Positions 1 to 8,171 of a stretch of DNA of 64,000 nucleotides are shown here, one piece after another. Source of the DNA: Haladaptatus caseinilyticus (lineage in GTDB: Archaea > Halobacteriota > Halobacteria > Halobacteriales > Haladaptataceae). Below the pieces are notes generated by a model that saw nothing but the letters and a program-made list of their open reading frames with translations, was not told the origin of the DNA and did not search any database. The translations under genes were made by a program, and so were the position numbers. The DNA lies in NCBI RefSeq assembly GCF_026248685.1, contig NZ_CP111037.1, positions 1 to 64,000 on the forward strand. Direction: 5' to 3'. Within the stretch, counting starts at the first letter, position 1; the number at the start of each line of letters is the position of its first letter.

Positions 1-73
1 TAAATCCGCAAAAGGGAACAATTGGTCGCAGTCTTTCGAATATCCATATAGATATCTGGATAGATTTACAGAC

Positions 74-94
74 AGATGGCTATCTAGATAGCTA
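74..94. promoter_or_regulatory. Palindromic motif upstream of parA (candidate centromere/operator)
   Basis: A perfect 14-bp palindrome, GCTATCTAGATAGC, lies at 79-92 and extends to 20 bp (76-95) with one mismatched pair. It sits about 70 bp before the likely parA start at 161. A related copy follows the partner gene at 1416-1436 and agrees at 17 of 21 positions. A weaker copy rich in GATATC and GGATAGAT lies at 43-65. Flanking placement around a ParA operon fits a parS-like site or an autoregulatory operator. The function is inferred. Confidence 0.5.
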
Positions 95-160
95 TTTGAA
101 TAGTTTGAGTCGATTGTCTGACGAGAATTTATGAGGGGGAAGCGTATAACGACTGACTGT

Positions 161-994
161 ATGAAACGGGCCATCACACTGTGGAGCGAATCCGGTGGGG
201 TCGGCAAGACGACCATGGCAACCAACGTGGCCGCCGCACTAGGACGGCGAGACGAACGAGTTCTCGTGGTCGATTTGGACCCCCAACTGGGGAGTTTGAC
301 TGATCACGTCGGCTATCAGGAACTAAAAACAGGAGACCGTGATCATCTTGGCCACGTTCTACTAGACGATAGCAAAGACGTTCGCTCGCTTATCGTCGAG
401 ACTGAAGATTTCGATCTCGTTCCATCTCATGAGGGGCTTGCGAACATCGAAAGCGAAATGGCCGCTCGGAACACCTCACTCCGAGAATTTCAGCTCCGTT
501 CCGCACTGAAATCCGTGGCAGGTGAGTACGACTACTTCATTATCGACCCACCGGCGACACTGAACGTCCTTGTGGACAATGCACTAGTCGCGGCGCGCAA
601 CGTCGTGATTCCGATCGAACTTACCCGAAAAGGGAGCATCTCGATCGAAGGATTGGAAGACACGCTGGACAGCATGGAACGAGGGTTCCGAAAGTTCGAC
701 GACAGCTTCAAACTCGGAATCCTCGCCGTCGTCCCGAACGAGGTGGGCGACTCGAACATTTACCGCGACACGCGCGACGAGTTGGAAGCGGATGGAAAGC
801 CAGTAACCCCGTTTGGCGTGCGAAAACGGGACGTGCTGAAAGAGGCCTGGAAACGGCAGATGAACGTGTTCGAATTCGCGGAGAGCGACGATACCCGGGA
901 CCTCCGTGAGTACGAACAGGACCTGCTTTCGAACTTCGAGCACCTCGCCCGAATCATCGAGCAAGGAACGGTCGACGTGGAGGTCAAAGCATGA
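161..994 (+). CDS. parA: ParA/Soj-like partition ATPase
   Basis: P-loop ATPase of the ParA/MinD superfamily, expected to segregate a replicon or position cargo on the nucleoid. The P-loop reads SESGGVGKTT at residues 9-18 from ATG 161. Walker B follows as DYFIIDPPATLN, and a core segment is NVVIPIELTRKGS. The upstream ATG at 131 adds ten residues without family similarity, so 161 is preferred. Most ParA proteins have a signature lysine in KGGxGKT; here the matching residue is Ser11. The gene overlaps the next one by ATGA (991-994), so the two are co-translated. An Orc1 origin lies 7-10 kb away, consistent with a replicon-maintenance role. Confidence 0.85.
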   Translation: MKRAITLWSESGGVGKTTMATNVAAALGRRDERVLVVDLDPQLGSLTDHVGYQELKTGDRDHLGHVLLDDSKDVRSLIVETEDFDLVPSHEGLANIESEMAARNTSLREFQLRSALKSVAGEYDYFIIDPPATLNVLVDNALVAARNVVIPIELTRKGSISIEGLEDTLDSMERGFRKFDDSFKLGILAVVPNEVGDSNIYRDTRDELEADGKPVTPFGVRKRDVLKEAWKRQMNVFEFAESDDTRDLREYEQDLLSNFEHLARIIEQGTVDVEVKA

Positions 995-1392
995 CCAAAG
1001 ACGACCGATACGGCGCGACCGACGACGACTACGGCGAGAATTACGACGATTATCCCGACGAAACGGAAACAACGAACGTGAACGAAACACAAACGAGCGA
1101 CGATCCCGTATCCACGAACCGTAATAGCGGATCGGGCGGTGGAGCCGAGGTACAGACACTCCCATTTATCTTCGCCAGACGAACGGTAAAAGCTGACCGC
1201 GAGGCAGTTCCGGTTTACGTGCAAAATGAAACGTCGGAGGAGATCGGCGAGCTCGAACGGGAGCTAAGCCAGACGTTCGACGGTGACAAAGTGATGGCCT
1301 TGGACGTACGTGAGGCCCTTATTCGCGCTGGATTGGAGAACTTGGACGACGTACAGCGAGTGATGGAAGAATGGGGTTACGGTAGGCGGTAG
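991..1392 (+). CDS. Small acidic ParA partner, hypothetical
   Basis: A 133-residue protein whose ATG overlaps the parA stop. The first 50 residues are very rich in Asp, Glu, Asn and Tyr and look disordered. The C-terminal half (about 55-133) looks like a small alpha/beta domain: FIFARRTVKADREAVPVYVQ, then helices ending in DDVQRVMEEWGYGRR. No HTH or ParB nuclease motif is visible. Position alone suggests the ParB-like adaptor or centromere-binding partner of ParA. That role is inference from operon order. Confidence 0.65.
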   Translation: MTKDDRYGATDDDYGENYDDYPDETETTNVNETQTSDDPVSTNRNSGSGGGAEVQTLPFIFARRTVKADREAVPVYVQNETSEEIGELERELSQTFDGDKVMALDVREALIRAGLENLDDVQRVMEEWGYGRR

Positions 1393-1415
1393 GTAACGCT
1401 CTTCTTGTGGAAATA

Positions 1416-1436
1416 TAGATGGCTATCCAGACAGAT
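1416..1436. repeat. Second copy of the par-flanking motif
   Basis: The core AGATGGCTATC is identical to the copy at 75-85, followed by CAGACAGAT where the first copy has TAGATAGCT. It lies 24 bp after the stop of the ParA partner gene and just before a (TA)n run at about 1458-1475. Placement on both sides of the two-gene operon argues for a partition site rather than a simple promoter element. Confidence 0.45.
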
Positions 1437-1685
1437 TTCCAAGTACCTGTCTGAGAAGATATATATATATATATAATTTCATCGTCTAAATAGCTGGACG
1501 GATGTGAAAGCTAGAAGAACCATCGAGAGGTTCGAATGGGGGCTATCGAAACCGAACACAGTGACCACAACGAGCGACATCGGCCACACTAACTGCTCGC
1601 ACGACGTACCGGGATTCGATGTGTAACGCTGCTTCCGCGTACCGAAACAACACTCTTTGTCCTCGCCTTCGTTGGGCCAAGTAGG

Positions 1686-2240
1686 ATGGGTTTCCACACG
1701 TTCGACCCCGAAAAAGCGGACAAGCTCGAAGACGTGGAGCGATATCGGTACATCTCTCGCGAGGAGTTGGTCGGTCATCTCGATATAGCCACCGGGGACA
1801 CTGTCGCAGACCTTGGGAGCGGTACCGGGTTTTACTCCGACGACGTCTCACCGTTCGTCGAAAACCTGTACGCAGTAGACGTTCAGAATACGATGCATGA
1901 CCATTACCGTGAGAAAGGCGTGCCGGAGAACGTCTCGCTCGTTACGGCGGATATATCCGACGTCCCGTTTTCGGACGGTGAACTCGATGCCGTGTTTTCG
2001 ACCATGACGTTTCACGAGTTCGCAAGCGACGATGCTCTCGCCGAAATCGCCCGCATCCTCCGACCGGGCGGTCGGTTCGTCGTCGCGGACTGGACGGCAA
2101 GCGGACGAGGTGAAAGCGGTCCACCGGTCGAAGAACGCTACGATGAGGACAAAGCACACGAACTGGTCACGAGCGCAGGATTCGACGTTGAATACGAAGC
2201 CGAGCGCCCCGAAACGTTCATCCTCGTGGCAATTCGCTGA
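1686..2240 (+). CDS. Class I SAM-dependent methyltransferase
   Basis: A 184-residue Rossmann-fold methyltransferase of the UbiE/Methyltransf_11 type. Motif I is VADLGSGTGFYS near residues 39-50. The acidic residue binding the SAM ribose is in YAVDVQ, and motif post-I is LVTADISDVPFSDGELDAVFS. The typical LRPGGRFVVADW strand follows near residue 130. The substrate cannot be read from the sequence. It stands alone, with the par operon upstream and decayed DNA downstream. Confidence 0.88.
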   Translation: MGFHTFDPEKADKLEDVERYRYISREELVGHLDIATGDTVADLGSGTGFYSDDVSPFVENLYAVDVQNTMHDHYREKGVPENVSLVTADISDVPFSDGELDAVFSTMTFHEFASDDALAEIARILRPGGRFVVADWTASGRGESGPPVEERYDEDKAHELVTSAGFDVEYEAERPETFILVAIR

Positions 2241-2729
2241 TATTCTCCGTCGATCCCTGCTCCCCGGTCTCACGCGTAGAAGTCTGTTCAGCCCGTGTGG
2301 ACCACCTTTCCAGCATTTCGTGGAATCGTGATCCGAAAGCGGATGATCGGCCCGACTGTGGTGCTTCCTCTCAACAGGAATAGAATCGAGATCGGAGCCG
2401 TCCACCAACTTAATAAACTGTATATCGCGATACGATAATTCCTGAGGGTCGCGCAATGAGGGTGGCCACAGGTCAGGTCATCGGTCCTCACGATTCGTGG
2501 AATGCGCCGGGGGGGGATAGGTCGTGAGCAGTAATGGTAGCTCGTTCGATTACTCCACAAAGGATGGAAGTGGCGAAAGTATCGGACGACAGGACGGACG
2601 GCAGAACCTATCGTCGCACACGACGAAACGAAAGGACGGTAGCCAGCGCATCAATATCGTTTTTTGGATTTCCCTGAAAAGGCCGAAAACCATCGACTCG
2701 ATCACGGAATGTATCGACGAGTAGCGACG
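2241..2729. other. Gene-poor decayed stretch
   Basis: About 490 bp without a convincing gene. Frames are short and codon use lacks the GC-rich third positions of the neighbours. It probably holds unrecognisable remains of the methyltransferase gene whose tail is seen at 2730-2891. Confidence 0.4.
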
Positions 2730-2891
2730 ACAGAGTCGTTTCGAGTGACGTTCAACGATGCTGGGTTCGAAAGCGTCAAAATCGAATCGAAAGGGGAAAG
2801 CGGCCAGTTCGCACGGGAGTGGGACGACAATCGCGATGTGAGCGAGTACGTAGTGTCGGTGATTATCGACGGTCGAAAACCGACACAATGA
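2730..2891 (+). pseudogene. Arsenite methyltransferase (ArsM) C-terminal remnant
   Basis: The last 50 or so codons of this frame read FNDAGFESVKIESKGESGQF, then REW, then DVSEYVVSVIIDGRKP. This is the usual C-terminal pattern of ArsM-type methyltransferases (AGF-D-V-I-E-K-ES-FIREW ... YVVSA-I-KP). The SAM-binding domain and the cysteines needed for arsenite are absent upstream, so this is a decayed tail. Identification rests on motif memory and not on a database search. Confidence 0.5.
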
Positions 2892-2987
2892 GCGGAAGGT
2901 CGGCTAGAATCAGGGGAGAAAACCGTCTATAACGGTCGCAAGTAGAACGAACCGTCGGTCGGTTCGGGCAGGTTCGAGAAGACCATC

Positions 2988-4016
2988 TCATTGGTTCTGT
3001 TCGGAACGTTGTCGGTCCCGTTCCCGCTCGATGGACCACCGGACCGTTTCACTGATCTCCACGAGATGGCAAAGGGGATTACCGGGATAGACGACGGGGG
3101 TTTCCAGGACTCCAACGAGCAGACCGGTAAAGGGTGCGGCTACATCGACACGCTCCTGTTTGAACGGATCGCTGATGGCGCAGATGACTTCCCCTTCGTA
3201 GACGAGTTCGCCTCGCTTGCGGCGCATATCGACGATTCCACCATCGTCGGCACGAATCCACGTTCGTTCGGCATCGCTTTCGACGACGGTTCGCCACCCG
3301 GGCCAGCGAACGAGTTCCTGCTGAAAGATACCGTACTCCGCGAACACGCTCCGGACACCGTCGAGCGCGTGTTCGATGAGACCACGCTCGAATCGATAGG
3401 CTTCACCCATCTCGACGGTGATGGTCGGAACGCTCCGTTTCGTGGCTTCTCGACGGAGCATTCCAACTGCGCCTGCGCCGTCGATGATGAGATTCGTTCC
3501 GAAGGCGTTCGCGAGGCGGGAAACGTCGGGGTTAGCCATTTCGGCTCGAACGTGGAGCATATTGGTCCGCCCGCGTGTTGAGGTGTGAAAGTCGATTCCG
3601 AAATCGCATGGGGAAATGAAGTTGTCGTAGATTCGGCGGGCGATTCGTCGGTCGTTAGTTCCGGCGGCGTCGCCGGGAAACGCCCGATTCAAATCCTGTT
3701 CGTAGCCCGGGAGATAGCGTTGTTGAGCGAGGAACGCCGGAACGTTCACCACGGGAAGACAAACGATGGTTCCACAGACGTCGGAGTGTATCCATTCATG
3801 TGCGATTTCGCGAACGACTTCGATTCCGTTGAGTTCGTCGCCGTGAAGCGCTGCCGCGAGGAATGCGGTCGGGCCGGAGTCGGTTCCGTTGATGATTGTG
3901 ACTGGAATTCTGACCGGGTCGCCGAGGTACGTCTGGCTGGTCGGAAATCGGAAATTTTCGGTGTGACCGGGTTCGACACGCCCCCCATCGAACTCGAACG
4001 GTGCTGGTTCGCTCAT
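2988..4016 (-). CDS. Succinylglutamate desuccinylase/aspartoacylase-family zinc hydrolase
   Basis: AstE/AspA family (M14-like) deacylase of about 342 residues. Zinc ligands are visible in AALHGDELNG (His and Glu) and in DFHTS (second His). The conserved Asn-Arg pair that holds substrate carboxylate is in DLNRAFPGD. The C-terminal half (WIRADDGGIVDMRRKRGELV) is the beta-rich domain of the family's archaeal/bacterial branch. The ATG at 4016 (MSEPAPFEFDGG) fits better than the upstream in-frame start at 4067. The acyl substrate is unknown. It converges on the ArsM remnant and is divergent from the molybdoenzyme. Confidence 0.85.
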   Translation of the reverse strand: MSEPAPFEFDGGRVEPGHTENFRFPTSQTYLGDPVRIPVTIINGTDSGPTAFLAAALHGDELNGIEVVREIAHEWIHSDVCGTIVCLPVVNVPAFLAQQRYLPGYEQDLNRAFPGDAAGTNDRRIARRIYDNFISPCDFGIDFHTSTRGRTNMLHVRAEMANPDVSRLANAFGTNLIIDGAGAVGMLRREATKRSVPTITVEMGEAYRFERGLIEHALDGVRSVFAEYGIFQQELVRWPGWRTVVESDAERTWIRADDGGIVDMRRKRGELVYEGEVICAISDPFKQERVDVAAPFTGLLVGVLETPVVYPGNPLCHLVEISETVRWSIERERDRQRSEQNQ

Positions 4017-4268
4017 ACCGGAAGGACGACCGTGAACAGCAAGGAGTTTCGTGTCAATAATAATCATCTACGAAGTCATCAGTTTTCATTCGATCCGGTC
4101 GAAAAGTTCGTGATCGAAACCTTGTATTTCTTCGATAGCAGGTTCGAACTGTACGATCAGTCGTTCTTCCCGACTGTGTCGGCACTCGACGGTCATCCCG
4201 AGAACGAACAGTAAGCCGGATACGAAATTCTCCGCCACAGCTTAGCAATTTGCCGACGAACGAGTCGT

Positions 4269-6302
4269 ATGGGGGACAGGGAAAAAAGCATCTGCCCGTT
4301 CTGTGGTGTCGGGTGTGGCGTCGTGCTGGACGATTCAGGAAAAGGCCGAGGATGGAAAGCCGCGGTAAATCGCCGCGGTGAACTCTGCCCGAAAGGGGTC
4401 GCGGCCTACGATGTTCTCGGACACGACGACCGACTGACCGAGCCACAGGTTCGAGACGGTGACGAGTTCGTCACCGTCTCGTGGGAAACGGCTTTTTCTC
4501 GTATCGAAAGGGAGTTCGATCGCATAGTAGACGAGCATGGGCCGGACGCGTTGGGTTTTTTCGCCTCGTCGAGCTGTACGAACGAGGAGAACTACGTCTT
4601 TCAGAAATTGGCTCGCGTGCTCGGGACGAACAACGTCGATAACTGTGCCCGACTCTGCCACTCCTCGACGGTTGCCGCGATGCAATCGCGATTCGGTGCA
4701 GGTGCGATGACGAACACGCTGAATGACCTCGTCGATGCGGACTGTTTTCTCGTCTGGGGCTCGAACCCCGCAGAACAACATCCGATTATTTTTAGTTCAT
4801 ATCTCGCACCGGCGGTAAATCGGGGGGCCACGATGGTTCACATCGACCCGCGCAAGAATCGAACGACTGAACTCGCGGAGTACCATCTCCCCGTCAAGCC
4901 GGGGTACGACATCCCACTGTTGAACTCGATTTGTGCCGTGATTTTCGAGGAAGGATTGGCAGACGAGGATTTTCTGTGGAAACGCGTGTCGGAGGTTGCT
5001 CAGTTTCGGACGTTTGTTTCTCACGTTGACGTCGATACATCCGCGAAACTCGCCGGAGTCGCCCCGGATGACGTCCGGGAAGTCGCACGAATCTACGCCA
5101 GTGCAGACCGGGCAGCAGCATTCACCGGAATGGGAATGAGCCAACACCGATATGGGACTGCCAACGTTCATGCGCTAATCAATCTCGTGCTCGTGACCGG
5201 TAACATTGGAAGACGCGGCACAGGTGTCAACCCGCTCCGCGGAAAAAACAACGTGCAAGGTGCAAGCGACGTAGGATGTCTGCCGGACGTGTTACCGGGG
5301 TATCGTCCCGTAACGGATACCGATGCACGAAGAGCACTCGCGGAACTGTGGGGCGTCGAACCGCCACCTAAGCCGGGGGTCACGGAAGTCGAAATGACCC
5401 ACGATTTCGGCGGCGAAATTCGCGGTGCGTTCGTTTTCGGGGAAAACATCGGGGCGACGGAGCCAAACGTTAGTCGTATTTCGGAAGAACTCGATTCGCT
5501 CGATTGCCTCGTCGTGCAAGATATCTTTCCAAACGATACGACCGCACAAGCGGACGTAATTCTACCAGCGAGTTCGTGGGCCGAAAAGAGCGGAACCGTC
5601 ACGAACACCGATCGACAGGTCCAGCGGATGCGTCAATCAAACGAACCGCCGGGAAACGCCCGCACCGACCTTGAAATCATCTGTGAGTTGGGTAATCGGT
5701 TGACCGACGAATCGTTCGATTATGACAGCCCGGAGGTGGTTTTTTCGGAGTTGGCGGAAGCGACACGACAGTATGCGGGGATGAGCTACGCGGGAATCGG
5801 TGAAGATAGCCAGCGATGGCCGTTTTCTGCTGAGGCAGAGGCGGGCACTGGCGTTCTGCATCGAGACCGGTTTTCTAATGGTAAACGACGTGCACCGCTG
5901 GTCCCGGTCGAACACGTCGAACCCGTGGATGAACGGGGGTCAGACGGCGATGAGACACCGGTATTGACGACCGGGCGCGTTATCGAGCATTTCAACAGCG
6001 GCGTCGTAACTCGTCGATCGGGCGTGCTGACGCATCTTCGGAGTACGGACGCCCTCCAAATCCATCCCGACGATGCGGCAGAAAGAGGAATTACGGATGG
6101 GGATCAGGTCGTCATTCTAAACGATATCGGGAGAGTAAGGGCAGTAGCAGCAGTTACACCTGCAATCCGACGAGGAGTCGCGTTTATCACGTTCCACTTC
6201 GCCGAACAGTTAGTCAACAGACTGACCGGTGATGAACTCGACCCGGAATCGAAAATACCGACCTACAAACACATCGAAGTTCGAGTGGAGAGAGAAAAAT
6301 AA
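4269..6302 (+). CDS. Formate dehydrogenase alpha-like molybdopterin oxidoreductase (Cys type)
   Basis: A 677-residue bis-MGD enzyme of the FdhF/NarB group. An N-terminal [4Fe-4S] site is formed by Cys9, Cys12, Cys16 and Cys40 (CPFCGVGC ... LCPKG). The Mo ligand position is Cys130-His131 in NNVDNCARLCHSST, where many formate dehydrogenases have selenocysteine. Further formate dehydrogenase-like segments are GMGMSQHRYGTANVHALINL and PLRGKNNVQGASDVG. The C-terminal molydop-binding domain runs from about 560. There is no ferredoxin-like N-terminal extension, no Tat signal and no adjacent beta subunit, so it is probably cytoplasmic with a distant electron acceptor. Assimilatory nitrate reductase is the main alternative. 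Confidence 0.8.
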   Translation: MGDREKSICPFCGVGCGVVLDDSGKGRGWKAAVNRRGELCPKGVAAYDVLGHDDRLTEPQVRDGDEFVTVSWETAFSRIEREFDRIVDEHGPDALGFFASSSCTNEENYVFQKLARVLGTNNVDNCARLCHSSTVAAMQSRFGAGAMTNTLNDLVDADCFLVWGSNPAEQHPIIFSSYLAPAVNRGATMVHIDPRKNRTTELAEYHLPVKPGYDIPLLNSICAVIFEEGLADEDFLWKRVSEVAQFRTFVSHVDVDTSAKLAGVAPDDVREVARIYASADRAAAFTGMGMSQHRYGTANVHALINLVLVTGNIGRRGTGVNPLRGKNNVQGASDVGCLPDVLPGYRPVTDTDARRALAELWGVEPPPKPGVTEVEMTHDFGGEIRGAFVFGENIGATEPNVSRISEELDSLDCLVVQDIFPNDTTAQADVILPASSWAEKSGTVTNTDRQVQRMRQSNEPPGNARTDLEIICELGNRLTDESFDYDSPEVVFSELAEATRQYAGMSYAGIGEDSQRWPFSAEAEAGTGVLHRDRFSNGKRRAPLVPVEHVEPVDERGSDGDETPVLTTGRVIEHFNSGVVTRRSGVLTHLRSTDALQIHPDDAAERGITDGDQVVILNDIGRVRAVAAVTPAIRRGVAFITFHFAEQLVNRLTGDELDPESKIPTYKHIEVRVEREK

Positions 6303-6435
6303 ACGGAGCGTATTGAATTACTATCGAATACGGACAGATGCGTCCATTGATATCTAGTGACACACTTAAACGTGTCCAACCCTAACCATACGTGAATCCG
6401 GCAGACGAGATTTGTTTCGTCTGTCGGAATGGAGC

Positions 6436-7422
6436 ATGAACGAGCAGAAAACGTACGAGCAGCTATACGAGAAATCGATTCCGTCGGTGGTTTCAATCTA
6501 CGTTACACCTCGAAACACGGGGCAGACGAGAACCGGAACTGGGTCCGGATTCGTCTACGACGGTAACGGACATATCGTCACGAACCAGCACGTTGTGGGG
6601 ACTTCCGATGAAGTAGAGCTTCGATTCAGCGACGGCGACTGGCGGACTGGCCGCGTCGTCGGCAGGGATAGCAACACCGACCTCGCAGTTGTCCAGGTCA
6701 CGAACCTCCCGGAGTATGCAAAACCGCTTCCGGTCGCAACGGACGAACCAATACCGGGACAGCAGGTCGCCGCACTGGGTAATCCGATGGGTCTCGACGG
6801 AACGATTACGGCAGGAATCGTCAGTGGGACGAACCGCTCGCTACCCACCGGAAACGGTTTTGTTATCCCGGATACGGTACAAACCGACGCCGCCATCAAT
6901 CCCGGAAACAGCGGTGGGCCGCTGGTAACACTCGACGGCGATGTCGTCGGTGTCAACCGAGCGAGGCAGGGGGATGGGATCGGATTCGCCGTCTCGGCGG
7001 CTATCGTTGCACGGGTCGTCCCCGACCTCGTGAGCAAGGGACGTTATCGTCACCCGTTCCTCAAGATCTCTACGATAGACGTATCTCCCCTCGTTGCCGA
7101 GGCAAACGGACTCGCAGAAACAGGCGGTATCCTCGTCGTGGACGTTAGGCTTGGCCCTGCGAGTGGTGCACTCATCGGATGCGAAGCGGTTCGTACCCTC
7201 CGCGGCCGTGAAATACCGATCGGCGGGGACGTTATCGTCGGGGTAAATGGGCAGGCCGTCCGGTCTCACGAAGAGTTAATGCGATACCTCATCACCGAAA
7301 CCCAACCCGGAGAGGAAGTAGAAGTGGAATTAGTTCGAGATCGCCAGCCATTGACCGAAATAGTAACACTCGGCGAGCGGCCCGGATCGTCGAGCGGTAA
7401 CGTAAGCATTACCGTGAAATAG
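6436..7422 (+). CDS. HtrA/DegP-like trypsin-fold serine protease with PDZ domain
   Basis: Start ATG 6436 follows GGAG. The catalytic triad is visible: His52 in IVTNQHVVG, Asp82 in SNTDLAVV and Ser159 in INPGNSGGPL. A PDZ domain occupies roughly residues 215-315 (GILVVDVRLGPASGA; GGDVIVGVNGQAVRSHEEL). There is no signal peptide or membrane segment, so a cytoplasmic protein-quality-control role is likely, unlike exported bacterial DegP. The TTG at 6412 would add eight residues of little value. Confidence 0.9.
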   Translation: MNEQKTYEQLYEKSIPSVVSIYVTPRNTGQTRTGTGSGFVYDGNGHIVTNQHVVGTSDEVELRFSDGDWRTGRVVGRDSNTDLAVVQVTNLPEYAKPLPVATDEPIPGQQVAALGNPMGLDGTITAGIVSGTNRSLPTGNGFVIPDTVQTDAAINPGNSGGPLVTLDGDVVGVNRARQGDGIGFAVSAAIVARVVPDLVSKGRYRHPFLKISTIDVSPLVAEANGLAETGGILVVDVRLGPASGALIGCEAVRTLRGREIPIGGDVIVGVNGQAVRSHEELMRYLITETQPGEEVEVELVRDRQPLTEIVTLGERPGSSSGNVSITVK

Positions 7423-7538
7423 CGACATATGAAAGAACGATTCCCGAGGCTGGCTAGTAAAACGAAGGATTGTCGAGGAGAAGTGGAGAAACAGTTCCTA
7501 TAAAAGCACATATATTCAGATGGACAGATAGTGAAAAT

Positions 7539-8010
7539 CACCCGAAACGACGGTGTTGTCACGCAGCGGAAATACCGGAGTTACTTGGTTTTTATACCAG
7601 TTTCCGTTCGGTTGTTGGTGAAAAATGGCAGACGAGCCGACGAGTAGCGTCCAAACCGACGCAGTACTCCCAAAAACAACGGAAATCATGGTATTAATTC
7701 GAATCCTAAAGGGTAGTGTAAACAACGGAAATGGTGGGGTAGAGGAATCCATTTGTTAAAACAAGGGCAGTGAAATAGAGAGGGAGAACAATGGAGAACT
7801 CGACGGGAGAATACGAAAGGAAAACCCGAAGTATATCAGATCGAACCGAATCAAAAGATAACAGTTGCAGAATATCGTGGAAGTAGCGGGAAAAATTCGA
7901 AATAGTCAGTTTAAATTCCCGGTGTAGTTTTATTTTAAAAGGGTTGGAGAAGCGAACCAGAACTGGTGGAGGTATTCAAGCGAATCAAAGAGCAGCGGAA
8001 ACAGTGGTGT
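7539..8010 (+). repeat. ORB-like origin repeats, cluster downstream of orc1
   Basis: Plus-strand copies of CAGCGGAAATNNTGGGGT-like repeats lie at 7564-7580, 7677-7693, 7723-7740 and 7993-8010. Weaker matches lie at about 7541-7558 and, inverted, at 7591-7612. The copies at 7723 and 7993 are the strongest. Each has the CNGCGGAAA core followed by a G-rich end, the form of haloarchaeal origin recognition boxes bound by Orc1/Cdc6. No gene is convincing between 7423 and 8157. Confidence 0.75.
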
Positions 8011-8114
8011 TTTCGACGGTTTATGAATGGTTTCGACATAATTGTAGTATTGAAACAGGCGTCGATATCCCGGAGAGAAAGTCGCGCGTTCTGCCGGACA
8101 TACGTTTTCTCGAG

Positions 8115-8171
8115 GATGTTCAGTTTGTTCGAAGACGTTCGATTTATTCGGGGACGTTCAGTTCTCTCGGT
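8115..8171. repeat. Three 19-bp tandem units overlapping the orc1 stop
   Basis: Units start at 8115, 8134 and 8153 and share GAYGTTCRRTTY followed by TTCG or CTCGG. Adjacent units agree at about 13 of 19 positions. The third unit runs across the orc1 stop codon (8158-8160). They differ from the ORBs. They may be a regulatory or replication iteron array, or simply decayed coding repeats. Confidence 0.4.

Noticed and set aside
584-1224. Long minus-strand frames opposite parA and its partner
   Set aside because: They are Arg/Ser/Val-rich antisense shadows of GC-rich codons with no family similarity.
1458-1475. (TA)n run as a mobile-element target or terminator
   Set aside because: Too short and with no terminal repeats, transposase or target duplication nearby.
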